From: JBFLXB01 sp964570625
GTDB taxonomy: Bacteria > Nitrospirota > Nitrospiria > 2-01-FULL-66-17
NCBI GenBank assembly: GCA_964570625.1
Contig: CAZMYW010000007.1
Span: 62,001-126,000 of the forward strand
Direction: 5' to 3'
Length of the DNA stretch: 64,000 nt
Part shown: positions 17,115 through 26,900 of the stretch, one piece after another
How the letters are laid out: each line of letters starts with the position of its first letter
Position numbering within the stretch: position 1 is the first letter of the stretch
Program-made: the position numbers and the translations under genes
Notes under the pieces: generated by a model
The model's database searches: none
Seen by the model: only the letters and a program-made list of their open reading frames with translations
What the model was told of the DNA's origin: nothing

Positions 17115-18080
17115 ATGAAGACCAGAGGAAGCTTTGTCGCCTTCGCCGCGCTGATTTTCTTCAACATGCCGGCGCACGCCGCCGGCCCGATCATCAAGGA
17201 ATATCCGGTTCCCGACGGCGCTCACCCGCACGATGTCGCACCTGCGGTTGATGGCGGTGTGTGGTACACAGCGCAGCGCCAGGGCGCGTTGGGGTATCTG
17301 GATTCTAAGACCGGCAAGACCCGGAAGATTCCGCTCGGCAAGGACTCGTCGCCACACGGGGTGATCGTGGGACCAGATGGCGCGCCGTGGATCACGGACT
17401 CTGGGTTGAACGCTATCGTGCGGGTTGATCCGAAGACCGACAAGGTCAGCACCTATCCCCTGCCGATCAAACAATACGCCAATCTCAACACCGCCACGTT
17501 CGATCTCAACGGCACGCTCTGGTTCACGGGACAGAACGGCTACTACGGCCGCGTGGATCCCAAGACCGGCAAGGTCGAGGCGTTCGAGGCGCCGCGAGGT
17601 CGCGGGCCGTATGGGATTTGCACCGCGCCGGACGGCAGCGTGTGGTACGCCTCGCTCGCAGGCTCGCACATCGCGCGGATCGACACCAAGACCGGCAAGG
17701 CCATGGTGATCGAACCGCCCACTCGCGATCAGGGCGCCCGGCGCGTGTGGGCGGACTCCAAGAGCCGCGTCTGGGTCAGCGAATGGACCTCCGGGCAGGT
17801 GTCGGTGTACGATCCGAAAGCCAATCAGTGGAAACAGTGGAAGCTCCCGGGCAAGAATCCGCAGACCTATGCCGTGTTCGTGGACGACAAGGATCTCGTG
17901 TGGCTATCGGACTTCGGCAATGACGTGATCGTGCGGTTCGATCCGAGCACGGAGCAGTTCGCCACATTCAAGCTGCCCACCGGCGGCGCCAAGGTCCGCC
18001 AGATTCTGGGACGGCCCGGCGAGGTGTGGTTGCCCGAATCCGCGACGGATAGGGTCGCGGTGATTCGCGAAGGATCCTAG
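17115..18080 (+). CDS. Secreted Vgb-like beta-propeller protein (virginiamycin B lyase family)
   Basis: A 321-residue protein with a clear signal peptide (cleavage after PAHAA) and repeated blades of the form DGxxWYTA / DLNGTLWFTGQNG / DSKSRVWVSEW, which give a six- or seven-bladed propeller. The family includes streptogramin lyase Vgb, but most chromosomal members are not antibiotic lyases, so resistance should not be assumed. ATG at 17115 sits 6 nt after GGGAGG. The next gene follows after one base, so the two probably act together. Confidence 0.85.
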   Translation: MKTRGSFVAFAALIFFNMPAHAAGPIIKEYPVPDGAHPHDVAPAVDGGVWYTAQRQGALGYLDSKTGKTRKIPLGKDSSPHGVIVGPDGAPWITDSGLNAIVRVDPKTDKVSTYPLPIKQYANLNTATFDLNGTLWFTGQNGYYGRVDPKTGKVEAFEAPRGRGPYGICTAPDGSVWYASLAGSHIARIDTKTGKAMVIEPPTRDQGARRVWADSKSRVWVSEWTSGQVSVYDPKANQWKQWKLPGKNPQTYAVFVDDKDLVWLSDFGNDVIVRFDPSTEQFATFKLPTGGAKVRQILGRPGEVWLPESATDRVAVIREGS

Positions 18081-18081
18081 C

Positions 18082-18783
18082 GTGGACCAGCAGGGCCAGC
18101 CACAGCCGAAGATCTCCCGGCGGGCGATGATCCTCACCGCGCTTGGCGCAAGCGCGGCCTCGATCGCGGGTGGCATATACCTCCTGCCGCGTTTCATGGG
18201 TGGCGGCAGGACCGCGTCACTCGACTACCCCTTTCCCGCAGCGCTGATGGATCAAGGGTTCGAACTGCCACCGACCCCGGCCTGCGCTGACGGGCAAGAC
18301 GAGCTGACAGCATCTCAAACCGAGGGGCCGTATTATACGCCTCGCACCCCCGAACGGACCACGCTGATCGAGCCCGGCATGATAGGAACTTCGCTCGTCA
18401 TCCTCGGTCGTGTCTTGACCACTGATTGCCGGCCCATCCCGGGCGCGGTTCTGGATTTCTGGCAGGCGGATGCCGAGGGCGAATACGACAACGACGGATA
18501 CCGATTGCGGGGCCATCAGTTTGCCGACCGCCATGGACAGTTTCGCTTGGAAACCATCCGGCCCGCGGCCTACGGCGGCATCATGTTTCTCCGCACACCA
18601 CACATTCACGTCAAAGTCCAGGGCCCACGCACTCCCCTGCTCACCACACAACTGTATTTCCCAGGTGAACGGCTGAACGAACAGGACGGGATCTTCGACA
18701 ACCGGCTGATGATGGACGTTCAGAAGAGCGGTGATCGCCTCGAGGCCCGGTTCGATTTCGTCTTACCGACGCAGAACGTGTAA
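18082..18783 (+). CDS. Tat-exported intradiol ring-cleavage dioxygenase-like protein
   Basis: A 233-residue protein with a twin-arginine-type leader (SRRAMILTALGASAASIAG). The fold is the protocatechuate/catechol intradiol dioxygenase sandwich: TEGPYY (first Tyr ligand region), AVLDFWQADAEGEYDNDG, the Tyr in GYRLRG, and PHIHVKV with the two His ligands of Fe(III). The residues for a working ferric site look present. Its export and pairing with a secreted propeller are unlike cytoplasmic aromatic degradation. GTG start at 18082. Confidence 0.85.
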   Translation: MDQQGQPQPKISRRAMILTALGASAASIAGGIYLLPRFMGGGRTASLDYPFPAALMDQGFELPPTPACADGQDELTASQTEGPYYTPRTPERTTLIEPGMIGTSLVILGRVLTTDCRPIPGAVLDFWQADAEGEYDNDGYRLRGHQFADRHGQFRLETIRPAAYGGIMFLRTPHIHVKVQGPRTPLLTTQLYFPGERLNEQDGIFDNRLMMDVQKSGDRLEARFDFVLPTQNV

Positions 18784-18917
18784 ATGCGCTATATACCCCT
18801 ATCGAGCTATTGTGAAACGCGCAGGCATCGCGGTACGCTGACCGCACGCATACTCAATCCCGCAGACCAGACTGAACACGGCGCGAGACGCGCGACGCCT
18901 GACGAAAGGATCACTCC

Positions 18918-19388
18918 ATGAAAATCGACATCGGCATCAAAGAACAAGACCGCGCAGACATCGCCAACGGGTTGTCCAAGCTCCTTGCCGACACCTACAC
19001 GCTGTATCTCAAGACGCACAACTTCCATTGGAACGTGACCGGCCCCATGTTCCAAACGCTTCACCTGATGTTCGAAACCCAGTATACGGAGCTCTCCACC
19101 GCCGTGGATCTGGTCGCAGAACGGATTCGAGCGCTGGGCTCTCCGGCGCCAGCCACCTACGCGGAGTTCGGGCGGTTGAGTTCCATCAAGGAAACCCCCG
19201 GGGTGCCGAAAGCCGAAGACATGATCCGTCTGTTGGTCGAAGGCCAGGAATCGGTGGTCCGCACCGCCCGCTCGATCTTCCCGATCGCGGAAAAGGCCAG
19301 CGACGAAGCCACGGCTGATCTGCTGACCCAGCGCATCCAGCTGCACGAAAAAACCGCGTGGATGTTGCGTAGCCTGCTGGAAACGTAA
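18918..19388 (+). CDS. dps: Dps-family DNA-protecting ferritin
   Basis: A 156-residue four-helix Dps protein that stores iron with hydrogen peroxide as oxidant. The inter-subunit ferroxidase residues are visible: His34 (THNFHW), His49 (TLHLMF), Asp64 and Glu68 (VDLVAERI). The N-terminal tail is short and weakly basic, so DNA binding may be limited. ATG follows AAGGATCACTCC. It converges with the permease gene on the other strand. Confidence 0.95.
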   Translation: MKIDIGIKEQDRADIANGLSKLLADTYTLYLKTHNFHWNVTGPMFQTLHLMFETQYTELSTAVDLVAERIRALGSPAPATYAEFGRLSSIKETPGVPKAEDMIRLLVEGQESVVRTARSIFPIAEKASDEATADLLTQRIQLHEKTAWMLRSLLET

Positions 19389-19421
19389 CTGGAACCAGCG
19401 CCGTCAGCGCCCGGCGCCCCT

Positions 19422-20195
19422 CTACGCCCGCCTCCATGCCGTCGCTCCGATCGCCGTGACCGCCAACCAGGTTCCGAAGGTTGCGACGATGGTCGAGCCT
19501 GATGGCAGGTCCCATTGGTACGAGCCCCACAGGCCCAAGACGCCGCACGATGCCGCGCTGGCCACAACGACGATCGCCGCCAACCGGTCGACTACGAGCA
19601 ACCTGACCACCAACGCCGGCGCGACGAGATACGTGAATACCACCAGGACCCCCGCGCTGCGGATGGCCACGGCGATGGATGCGCCGAGCAGGAGATAGAA
19701 CACCAGCGTAGCGCCGCGGCTCGTGCGCCGACCAGGATCCAAGCGTTGTATGACCAGGTGCCACGTGGTCACGCCGATGGCCAGCACCGCCAACATGGCG
19801 ACCTGGCCGTCGGTCACGGCCAGGATGTTCCCGAACAACAGGCGCAAAATATCGGCATCGCCGTGTGCCGTCTTCGCGACCACCAGCACCGCAGCTGCGG
19901 ACGTCACCGCGTACACCACGCCCATCACCGCTTCTTGGGGAAGTCGGGCGCTAGACGCCGGGACGGCCAGGAGCGCGGCGCCGACCACGGTGAAGACCAC
20001 GGACGCGACGATCGGGTCCCACTCCACCGCGGTCCCGATCGCCGCGCCCAACGCCGCGATCTGCGCCAAGGCGAGATCCACGAACACGATCCGCCGCCGG
20101 ATGACTTCGGTTCCCAACGGCGCCAGCACAAATGCCAGCAACACGCAGGCCACCATGGCCTGACGCATGAACGGCAGTTCGATCATCTCGATCAT
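19422..20195 (-). CDS. Metal ABC transporter permease (copy 2)
   Basis: A 257-residue ABC-3 family permease with about eight helices (FMRQAMVACVLLAFVLAPLG at the start, VVFTYLVAPALVV late). Its ATG overlaps the stop of the upstream binding-protein gene (ATGA). There is no ATPase gene in this cluster, so it may use the ATPase at 3854 or one encoded elsewhere. The GAGxxH motif region is replaced by LALAQIAALGAAIG, which is the other common family form (VDLALAQ). Metal not determined. Confidence 0.88.
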   Translation of the reverse strand: MIEMIELPFMRQAMVACVLLAFVLAPLGTEVIRRRIVFVDLALAQIAALGAAIGTAVEWDPIVASVVFTVVGAALLAVPASSARLPQEAVMGVVYAVTSAAAVLVVAKTAHGDADILRLLFGNILAVTDGQVAMLAVLAIGVTTWHLVIQRLDPGRRTSRGATLVFYLLLGASIAVAIRSAGVLVVFTYLVAPALVVRLLVVDRLAAIVVVASAASCGVLGLWGSYQWDLPSGSTIVATFGTWLAVTAIGATAWRRA

Positions 20196-21115
20196 GGTTT
20201 GCCCCGACCTTTCGCGCCAAGCGCCTGGACCACGGCCGCCACGTTCGTGTCAAAGAGCGAAACGTAGTCGTCAGTTCCAGGCGCCCCGCTCACGGTAGGC
20301 GCCAGCACCAGCACCTTGACCGCGGTTTGCCGAGCCAGTAGGTCGGGGATGCTCCGGTCGTGATACGGTTCCATCAGGATCACCTTAACCTGCTCTCGCG
20401 TGATGAGGTCCACCAACTCGGATACGTGGCTCGGCGGCGGAGGCACGCCCGGCTTGGGTTCAACGAATCCGACGATCGTTAGTCCGAACCGGTTCGTGAA
20501 GTAGAGCCAACTATCGTGGTACACGATGACCTTGGCGCCGGAATACGGCGCCAGCGATGTGGTCCATTTGACCAGGGCTGCTTCGATCCGCGTGCGGAAC
20601 GACTGCGCGTTCCTCTGATAGGTTGCGCAGCCCCCGGCATCGAGGCTGCACAGCCGTTGCGCGATGGTCTCGGCCACGATGGCGCCGTTCATCGGATCCA
20701 TCAGGAAGTGCGGATTGCCCTTACCGTGAACGTCGCCTTGGGAACGATCGACCGGCCCGGTAGGCACCCCGAGGATCTGGATACCCTGCGACGCGTCGAG
20801 TCGGCCCGCTTCACCGCTACGCAGTCGCGGGTTCCGAGCGCTGGCGAGCAACGGCGGCAACCACCCGACCTCCAGGTCCAATCCACCCTCGATCAGCAAA
20901 TCAGCCCGATTGAGCTTGACGAGAAAACTCGGCCGCGGATCCAAGAAATGCGGGTCCTGAAGCCCGGAGGCCATACTGCTCACTTCGATCCGGTCTTTCC
21001 CGACTTCTGTGGCGATCGCAGCCAGATCTGGCGTCGTGGTAACCACGGTCAGCGGCGCAGCTGCAACCGGACTCACCAGCGCCGCAAGCAAGGCAATTGG
21101 TAGTAACCAAGTCAT
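20192..21115 (-). CDS. Metal ABC transporter substrate-binding protein (copy 2)
   Basis: A 307-residue cluster A-I binding protein with signal peptide MTWLLPIALLAALVSPVAAA. Ligand candidates are the His of LQDPHFLDPRP, the His of GNPHFLMDP, the His of YHDSWLYF and the late Asp of PGTDDY. It lacks the long His-rich loop of copy 1, having only VHGKGNPH. Start at 21115 is preceded by GGAGAAAGG; an alternative ATG at 21139 overlaps the porin stop (TAATG). Operon order is porin, binding protein, permease. Confidence 0.9.
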   Translation of the reverse strand: MTWLLPIALLAALVSPVAAAPLTVVTTTPDLAAIATEVGKDRIEVSSMASGLQDPHFLDPRPSFLVKLNRADLLIEGGLDLEVGWLPPLLASARNPRLRSGEAGRLDASQGIQILGVPTGPVDRSQGDVHGKGNPHFLMDPMNGAIVAETIAQRLCSLDAGGCATYQRNAQSFRTRIEAALVKWTTSLAPYSGAKVIVYHDSWLYFTNRFGLTIVGFVEPKPGVPPPPSHVSELVDLITREQVKVILMEPYHDRSIPDLLARQTAVKVLVLAPTVSGAPGTDDYVSLFDTNVAAVVQALGAKGRGKP

Positions 21116-21138
21116 ACCCTTTCTCCCCGGCGGCTTCA

Positions 21139-22437
21139 TTAGAACGTGTGGGCGCCGTGCGCGCCGATCAAGAACTCCCACTGCAGAAACACCGAGTGCA
21201 CGATGTCCTCGCGGCTCTGCACGTCGTCCCGGTTGTACTGAATCCGCCACTTGGAAAACTCGCTGGGGTAGAACGTCAGGTTGGGGGCAAACCGGACGCG
21301 CCGCTCGCGCAACGGATCCGTGAGATCCCCGTCTTTTCCCGCGACATACTCTCCCCTCACGCCGGCCACCCACCGCGGCGTGAAGCCCCACATCACCTGG
21401 GTATATCCGCCCCAGTCTCGGAGCTGTTCCTCCGGCAACGTCTCGTCCGGAACCGTAGTGGGATCATCCTCCACCGCAACGTTGTCATACTCACGGTTCA
21501 TCACCTCGGTTTGCCACGCCACGAACGGCCAGCCCTTCACCGTTCGCAGTGGCTTCCACTTGTAGTACAGGTCAATCCCGTAGATCTGGGTTCGCGCCGA
21601 TTCTCCGCTGCCATTGGGTCCGAACGCTCCGGACACGCCTACCAGGACGGTCTGGGTGTCGCTTGGATTAAAGGACGTGGCCACTCGCGGCGCGATGAGA
21701 AGATCCCCAATGTCCTCCACCTGGCGCTCGATCAAGGTCCGGCCAAACAGATCCTCTCCGGGCACGTTACGAAAGCTGAACATGGTCTCGCCCTGACTGT
21801 CCTGAAGCGCGACCATGGCTTCGGCGTATATTGGAAGCGGCATCAGGTAGGCCACCTGCATACCCGGCCCACGCATCCCGTCGCCTCCGAACATTCGCCC
21901 GTTGATCAACGGCTGGTCAACGAACGACCAACTATGGGGATGTGTGGGATTGAGGCGGCCGAATTGGGTGAAAAACTGTCCGGCTCGAAGCTGCAGATTG
22001 GCCGGCAGCGCCGTGGAAGTCATATACGCTTCCTCGACCTCAAGAAAGCTCTCCCCGTCGCGGTCGATGCCGAAGATCAGATTCGCGACGGCGGTAAAGT
22101 ACGGGTCGACCGTACCCGAGAGGGTCAACTCAAGGTTCTGGACCGTAAACCCCCGTTGGTTCGGATCGTGCGCGCCGGTTTCGAGCGTCTCCAGATCCTG
22201 AGCCGTGGATGCGGCGGCCGCGAACAGGCCGTCGAGCGATATATCAGGATTGAAACGCGCTGCTGTGTTCTGGGAGGCTGGTTGTTTGGCTTCCAGCGCG
22301 CGCACGGCCGCTTGTGTTTCAACCAATTCACGCTCAACGCGCTGAAGTGGCGTTTCTTCAGCCCGAACCGTTTCACCCCACACTATCAGCATGCCGACCC
22401 CCACTGTGATGAGTCCCTTAAAGATCATGTGCCGCAT
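21139..22437 (-). CDS. Outer-membrane porin-like protein linked to metal uptake (copy 1)
   Basis: A 432-residue protein with a signal peptide (ending near VRAEE), a short coiled-coil (LQRVERELVETQAAVRALEAKQ) and then alternating beta strands ending in a C-terminal Phe (HGAHTF), the usual sign of an outer-membrane barrel. ATG follows AGGAGG. It is the first gene of a porin/binding-protein/permease operon and probably carries the metal, or a metal complex, across the outer membrane. The same pairing recurs at 31231/30229. Confidence 0.8.
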   Translation of the reverse strand: MRHMIFKGLITVGVGMLIVWGETVRAEETPLQRVERELVETQAAVRALEAKQPASQNTAARFNPDISLDGLFAAAASTAQDLETLETGAHDPNQRGFTVQNLELTLSGTVDPYFTAVANLIFGIDRDGESFLEVEEAYMTSTALPANLQLRAGQFFTQFGRLNPTHPHSWSFVDQPLINGRMFGGDGMRGPGMQVAYLMPLPIYAEAMVALQDSQGETMFSFRNVPGEDLFGRTLIERQVEDIGDLLIAPRVATSFNPSDTQTVLVGVSGAFGPNGSGESARTQIYGIDLYYKWKPLRTVKGWPFVAWQTEVMNREYDNVAVEDDPTTVPDETLPEEQLRDWGGYTQVMWGFTPRWVAGVRGEYVAGKDGDLTDPLRERRVRFAPNLTFYPSEFSKWRIQYNRDDVQSREDIVHSVFLQWEFLIGAHGAHTF

Positions 22438-22584
22438 GAGTCCTCCTGGAATCCCTGTGGTTTGCCCCCTGACGACACGCGCCGAGACGTCGCGGACGTG
22501 TGGCGCAGACGTGTTGGAACCCTCGCGGATCCTGGAGCGGAGACGCCCAGGCCTACAAATCGCGAGTGTCAGGAACGAATGGGA

Positions 22585-22869
22585 TTACAAAGCGCGGGAG
22601 GGAGGACCGCGAGAGGTGGCGCTGAACAGCGCCTTAGCAAGCGTGGTGTCCGAAGGAAACTCAAGGAATCCGACCAAGCACAGCAATGGGGCGAGCGGGG
22701 ATTCCGAGGAGTCGGGCGCGTTGGCCTGCTGTACCCACGCGCCAATCACGCATCCGTGGGCGTCGACCAGCTCGTCCTCGGCATACGCGTGAAGGAGCGC
22801 GACGCCTGAAAAGAGGGTCAGGTAGAAGACCAGACCCCAGACCGCAGCAATCGAGGTTCCGCGCTTCAT
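22585..22869 (-). CDS. Small exported or membrane-anchored protein, unknown
   Basis: A 94-residue protein with a basic start and one hydrophobic segment (IAAVWGLVFYLTLFSGVALL) followed by HAYAEDELVDAHGC. It may be a signal peptide cleaved after HAYA. The rest has two Cys and no known domain. It resembles in size and layout the His-rich protein at 29711. The frame is open further upstream, but ATG at 22869 gives the natural signal sequence. Confidence 0.5.
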   Translation of the reverse strand: MKRGTSIAAVWGLVFYLTLFSGVALLHAYAEDELVDAHGCVIGAWVQQANAPDSSESPLAPLLCLVGFLEFPSDTTLAKALFSATSRGPPSRAL

Positions 22870-22924
22870 ACGGTTGGAAACCTTAGCACCGCCCGGATCG
22901 TATCGCAAGCCGAAGCCTGGGGGC

Positions 22925-23548
22925 TCAGTCCCGCAGCCAACTGGGTGGAGCTTGTGCCTTGCGGGCTTCGTCAGACAAGCCGTCCGTGAGCATATTCTCC
23001 GCTTCCAGGATCTGTGCTTCATACATCGATACCTCGGCGGAGATGTCCTGTATCCGTTGCATGTTGCCCGTGGTCGCGTTCAAAAACCGTTCTTGTCCCA
23101 ACCGCTCCTGAGCGTCCGCCAGCTTCTCTTGGGCGTCGGCTTTCTTGTCCTGCCATTCCTGCACCCGCCGCTGCCACCAGTCGCGATTGTGGCCGTTAAA
23201 GTCAACGGCTTCATAGGGCGCCGCCTGCGGACGTTCGGGCTCGGTCGCTGGTTTCGACACTGACTCCGGTTTTGACGCTGCCTCCGGTGTCGCCGCAGAC
23301 TCCGGATTTTCCTCCGAAGGGATGCCCTTCGGTTTCTCCTTATCGGGAGGACGAAGTTCCAGAACCGTGTCATGGAATTTCTTGGGAATCTTGCCGGGGT
23401 CATCGGTGAAGTGGACGGCCCCGTTGCCGTCGGTCCATTGATAGACCCCGCCGGCGGCAACCACATCGGGTACACGGGCGCCCAAGAGAACCAGGGCAAG
23501 AACGAGAACGGTCGGTACCAGGTGAAAGCGCAAGCACTGAGTGTTCAC
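22925..23548 (-). CDS. DUF4124-domain periplasmic protein
   Basis: A 207-residue protein starting at GTG 23548, fixed by a strong AAGGAGG 6 nt before. After a signal peptide comes the DUF4124 pattern GVYQWTDGNGAVHFTDDPGKIP, then a Pro/Glu/Ser-rich linker and a C-terminal coiled coil (WWQRRVQEWQDKKADAQEKLADAQERLGQ). Role unknown. It lies downstream of the czcA remnant, on the same strand. Confidence 0.8.
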   Translation of the reverse strand: MNTQCLRFHLVPTVLVLALVLLGARVPDVVAAGGVYQWTDGNGAVHFTDDPGKIPKKFHDTVLELRPPDKEKPKGIPSEENPESAATPEAASKPESVSKPATEPERPQAAPYEAVDFNGHNRDWWQRRVQEWQDKKADAQEKLADAQERLGQERFLNATTGNMQRIQDISAEVSMYEAQILEAENMLTDGLSDEARKAQAPPSWLRD

Positions 23549-23639
23549 GGCTGTCCTCCTTCTCGATATACACCCGCTCGGTCGGCCATCTGCTTCCCCT
23601 GTCAGCATCATATCGCCAAACCCTCCTACATCCAAGGCC

Positions 23640-23860
23640 TCAGTTCGGCATTCGTCGCTGTTCCATCCAGAGATACAGCGTGGGGAGGACCACGAGGGTC
23701 AACACCGTCGACAACATGAGCCCCCCCACCACCACGGTGGCTAGCGGCTTCTGGATTTACGATCCGGAGCCGGTGGCAAACAACATGGGATCAACCCCAA
23801 GATCGCCACTAGCGCGGTCATCCCCAATCATCGGCATCGTTCAGCGTTACCGTGGCGGAC
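23640..23860 (-). pseudogene. Decayed C-terminal fragment of a second czcA-type pump
   Basis: Reading leftward, MTALVAILGLIP, a frameshift, MLFATGSGS, a stop in place of Glu, then IQKPLATVVVGGLM and LTLVVLPTLYLWMEQ ending at 23640 match the last 60-65 residues of the intact czcA gene next to it (MTALVASLGLVP, LLLATGPGSE, QKPLAVVVVGGL). The match is at protein level with many differences, so it is an older paralogue, not a fresh duplication. It shows that a second metal pump was lost here. Confidence 0.8.
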
Positions 23861-23916
23861 GATCGGCCGATGAGAGATGTACCACTCCCAGGACCTCAAT
23901 CACAAACGACCCGTCC

Positions 23917-26900
23917 TCAATCGCCGGTCACGGCCGGCTCGGGCTCAGATACCCGGAGCGCGGGCGCTACGGGCCCGAAGCGTTGCTCGCGCCGCCCCTC
24001 GATCCACCGGTACAATGCGGGTAAGACCAGCATGGTCAATGCCGTGGACGTCAGCAACCCGCCCACGACCACCACGGCCAAGGGCTTTTGCACCTCTGAT
24101 CCCGGCCCGGTCGCCAGGAGCAAGGGCACGAGCCCCAGGCTGGCGACCAGCGCGGTCATGAGCACCGGACGCAACCGTCGTTCGGAACCGACACGCACCG
24201 CCTCTTCCAGCGTCATCCCCTCTTGCCGCAACTGATTGAAGGTGGAGACCAGGACAACGCCGTTGAGGATCGCCACTCCAAAGAGGGCGATGAACCCCAC
24301 CGACGCCGGCACCGACAGGTAGAGGCCGGAGAGAAAGAGCGCCACAATGCCGCCGATCAACGCGAACGGGATGTTGGCCAGGATCAAGAACGCGTGCCGC
24401 AACGCGTTGAATGCGGTAAACAGCAAGAGAAAAATCAAGAACAGCGCCACCGGCACGACGATCGCCAGGCGCTGCATGGCCCGCTGTTGGTTTTCGAACT
24501 GCCCGCCCCACGTCACGTAGTATCCCGACGGAAGCTCCACGGCCTTGGCGATGCGCTGCTGCCCCTCCGCCACAAACGACGCGATGTCGCGTCCCTCGAC
24601 GTTCGCCTCGATTACAATCCGCCGACTGCCCTCTTCCCGATTGATCTGGACCGGGCCCTCGGCCACACGGATCGTCGCCAGTTGTTTGAGCGGAATCCGC
24701 GCCCCGTCCGGAGCGCTAACGGTCAAATTCTCCACCGACTCGACGTTTCCGCGAACTGCCTCGGGAAAGCGCACCAGCACGCCGAATCGTCGCTGGCCTT
24801 CCACCACCTCGGTGGCCACCTTGCCGCCGATCGCGGTCTCCACCACCTCGTTGAGGTCCGCGACGTTGATCCCGTAGCGAGCGAGGGCCTGCCGATCGGC
24901 TTCGATCTCCAAAAAATACTGACCCGAGACCTGTTCGCTCCGCACGTCCACCGCTCCGGGAATGCCGCGGAGCACCCGCTCGATGCGGGTCGCAGTCTCG
25001 GCCAAGATCTGCATATCCTCTCCAAAGATCTTCACCGCGATCTGGGCGCGCACCCCGGCCAGCATTTCGTCGACGCGCATCTGGATGGGTTGAGAGAACA
25101 CATAGGCGATGCCCGGGATTCGGTCCATCGCCTCGCGCATCTTCTCCTTCAGTTCATCCTTCGTTCCAACGGTCCATTCGCGTTCCGGCTTGAGGATGAT
25201 AAAGATGTCCGACAGCTCCGGCCCCATCGGATCCACACCGATCTCATCGGTGCCGGTTCGCGTGACGATGGTCTTGACCTCCGGAAACTGCATCAATGCC
25301 CGCTCGACTTCGCCGTTGATCCGCAGCGAATCGTCCAACGAAATGCTGGGCAGGCGGGTGACGTTGATGACGATGTCGCCCTCATCCAGCGTGGGCACGA
25401 ACTCCTTGCCGATGAACGGAAACAACACCAGCGCGCCGACCAGCAGCCCCACCGCGCCGCCCACCAGTTTCTTCGGATGAGCCAGCGCGACCTCCAACAT
25501 TCGACGGTACCGCTCGCGGAGCCGTCGCACCAGCCACGGTTCCCGCTCCTTCACCCCCGCGGCGAAGAGCAGCGAGCAGAGCACCGGCACCAACGTGAGG
25601 GAGAGGATCAAGGAACCGAACATCGCGAACGCGACCGTGAAGGCCAGGGGTTTGAACATCTTGCCCTCGACCCCGGTGAGGCTGAACAGGGGCAGGAACA
25701 CCACGATGATGATGAGAATGCCGAACAGCACGGGACGACCCACCTCGCGCGCGGCTTCGAGAATATGGTGCATCGTCGAGCCGCCCCGAGCCTGCTTTTC
25801 AGACAGATGCCGGTAGATGTTTTCCACCATCACCACGGCTCCGTCCACCAGCATCCCGATCCCGATGGCGAGGCCCCCCAGAGACATAAGGTTGGCCGAG
25901 AGCCCCAGGCCCTTCATCAAGACAAACGTGAACAGGATCGAGAGTGGAAGCATGAGGGAGACGATCACCGCGCTGCGGAGATTGCCGAGGAACACAATCA
26001 ACACCGCAACGACGAGGACGGCCCCTTCCAGAAGCGCCTTTTCGACCGTCCAGATCGCCCGGTTGACCAGCTCGGTCCGATCGTAGAACGGCACGATGGA
26101 GACGTCGGCCGGCAGCACCCGGTTGATCTCGTCGACCTTGGTTTTGACGTTGGTCACGATCTCCCGGCTATTGCCCCCCATCAGCATGAGGACCAACCCC
26201 TCCACCGCCTCCCCTTTGCCTTCGTAGGTGACCCCGCCGTATCGAGTCCGTGCCCCAATGCCGACCTCGGCCACATCCCGAAGGAAGATGGGTGTGCCCC
26301 GCTCCGATGCCACGACGATATTTCGGATGTCATCAACGTTGCGGATCATCCCCAGGCCCCGGACGACGAACTGCTCCTCCTGGTGGCGGATAAACCCGCC
26401 GCCGACGTTGGCATTATTGCGTTCCACCGCTTCGAAGACCTGCCGCAGCGTGAGCCCAAAGTTCTTGAGACGGTCGGGGTCCACCAGCACCTGGTATTCC
26501 TTGGGGAGGCCGCCGAGACTGTTGACGTCGGCTACACCAGGAACGGTCCGCAGCATGGGCCGGACGACCCAGTCCTGGAGCGTGCGGAGATCGGTCAGGT
26601 CGTACTTGGGGCCGTGCAACCGATACTGATACACCTCGCCCAGTCCGGTGCTGATCGGTCCCAACATCGACTCCACGCCGGGAGGGAGCTTCTCCTTGGC
26701 CTGAAGAAACCGCTCGAGGACGGTCTGGCGCGCCCAGTAGATATCGGTGCCATCCTCGAAGACGACGGTGATGACCGAGATGCCAAACTTGGAGATCGAC
26801 CGCAGCTCGGTCTTCTTGGGAAGCCCCATCAGATCCACTTCCAGGGGGAAGGTCACCAACTGCTCGATCTCCACCGGCGACATGCCGGGCGCCTTGGTGA

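Noticed and set aside
17115..18080. Virginiamycin B resistance gene
   Set aside because: The fold fits Vgb, but the protein is exported and is paired with a dioxygenase. Resistance cannot be claimed from fold alone.
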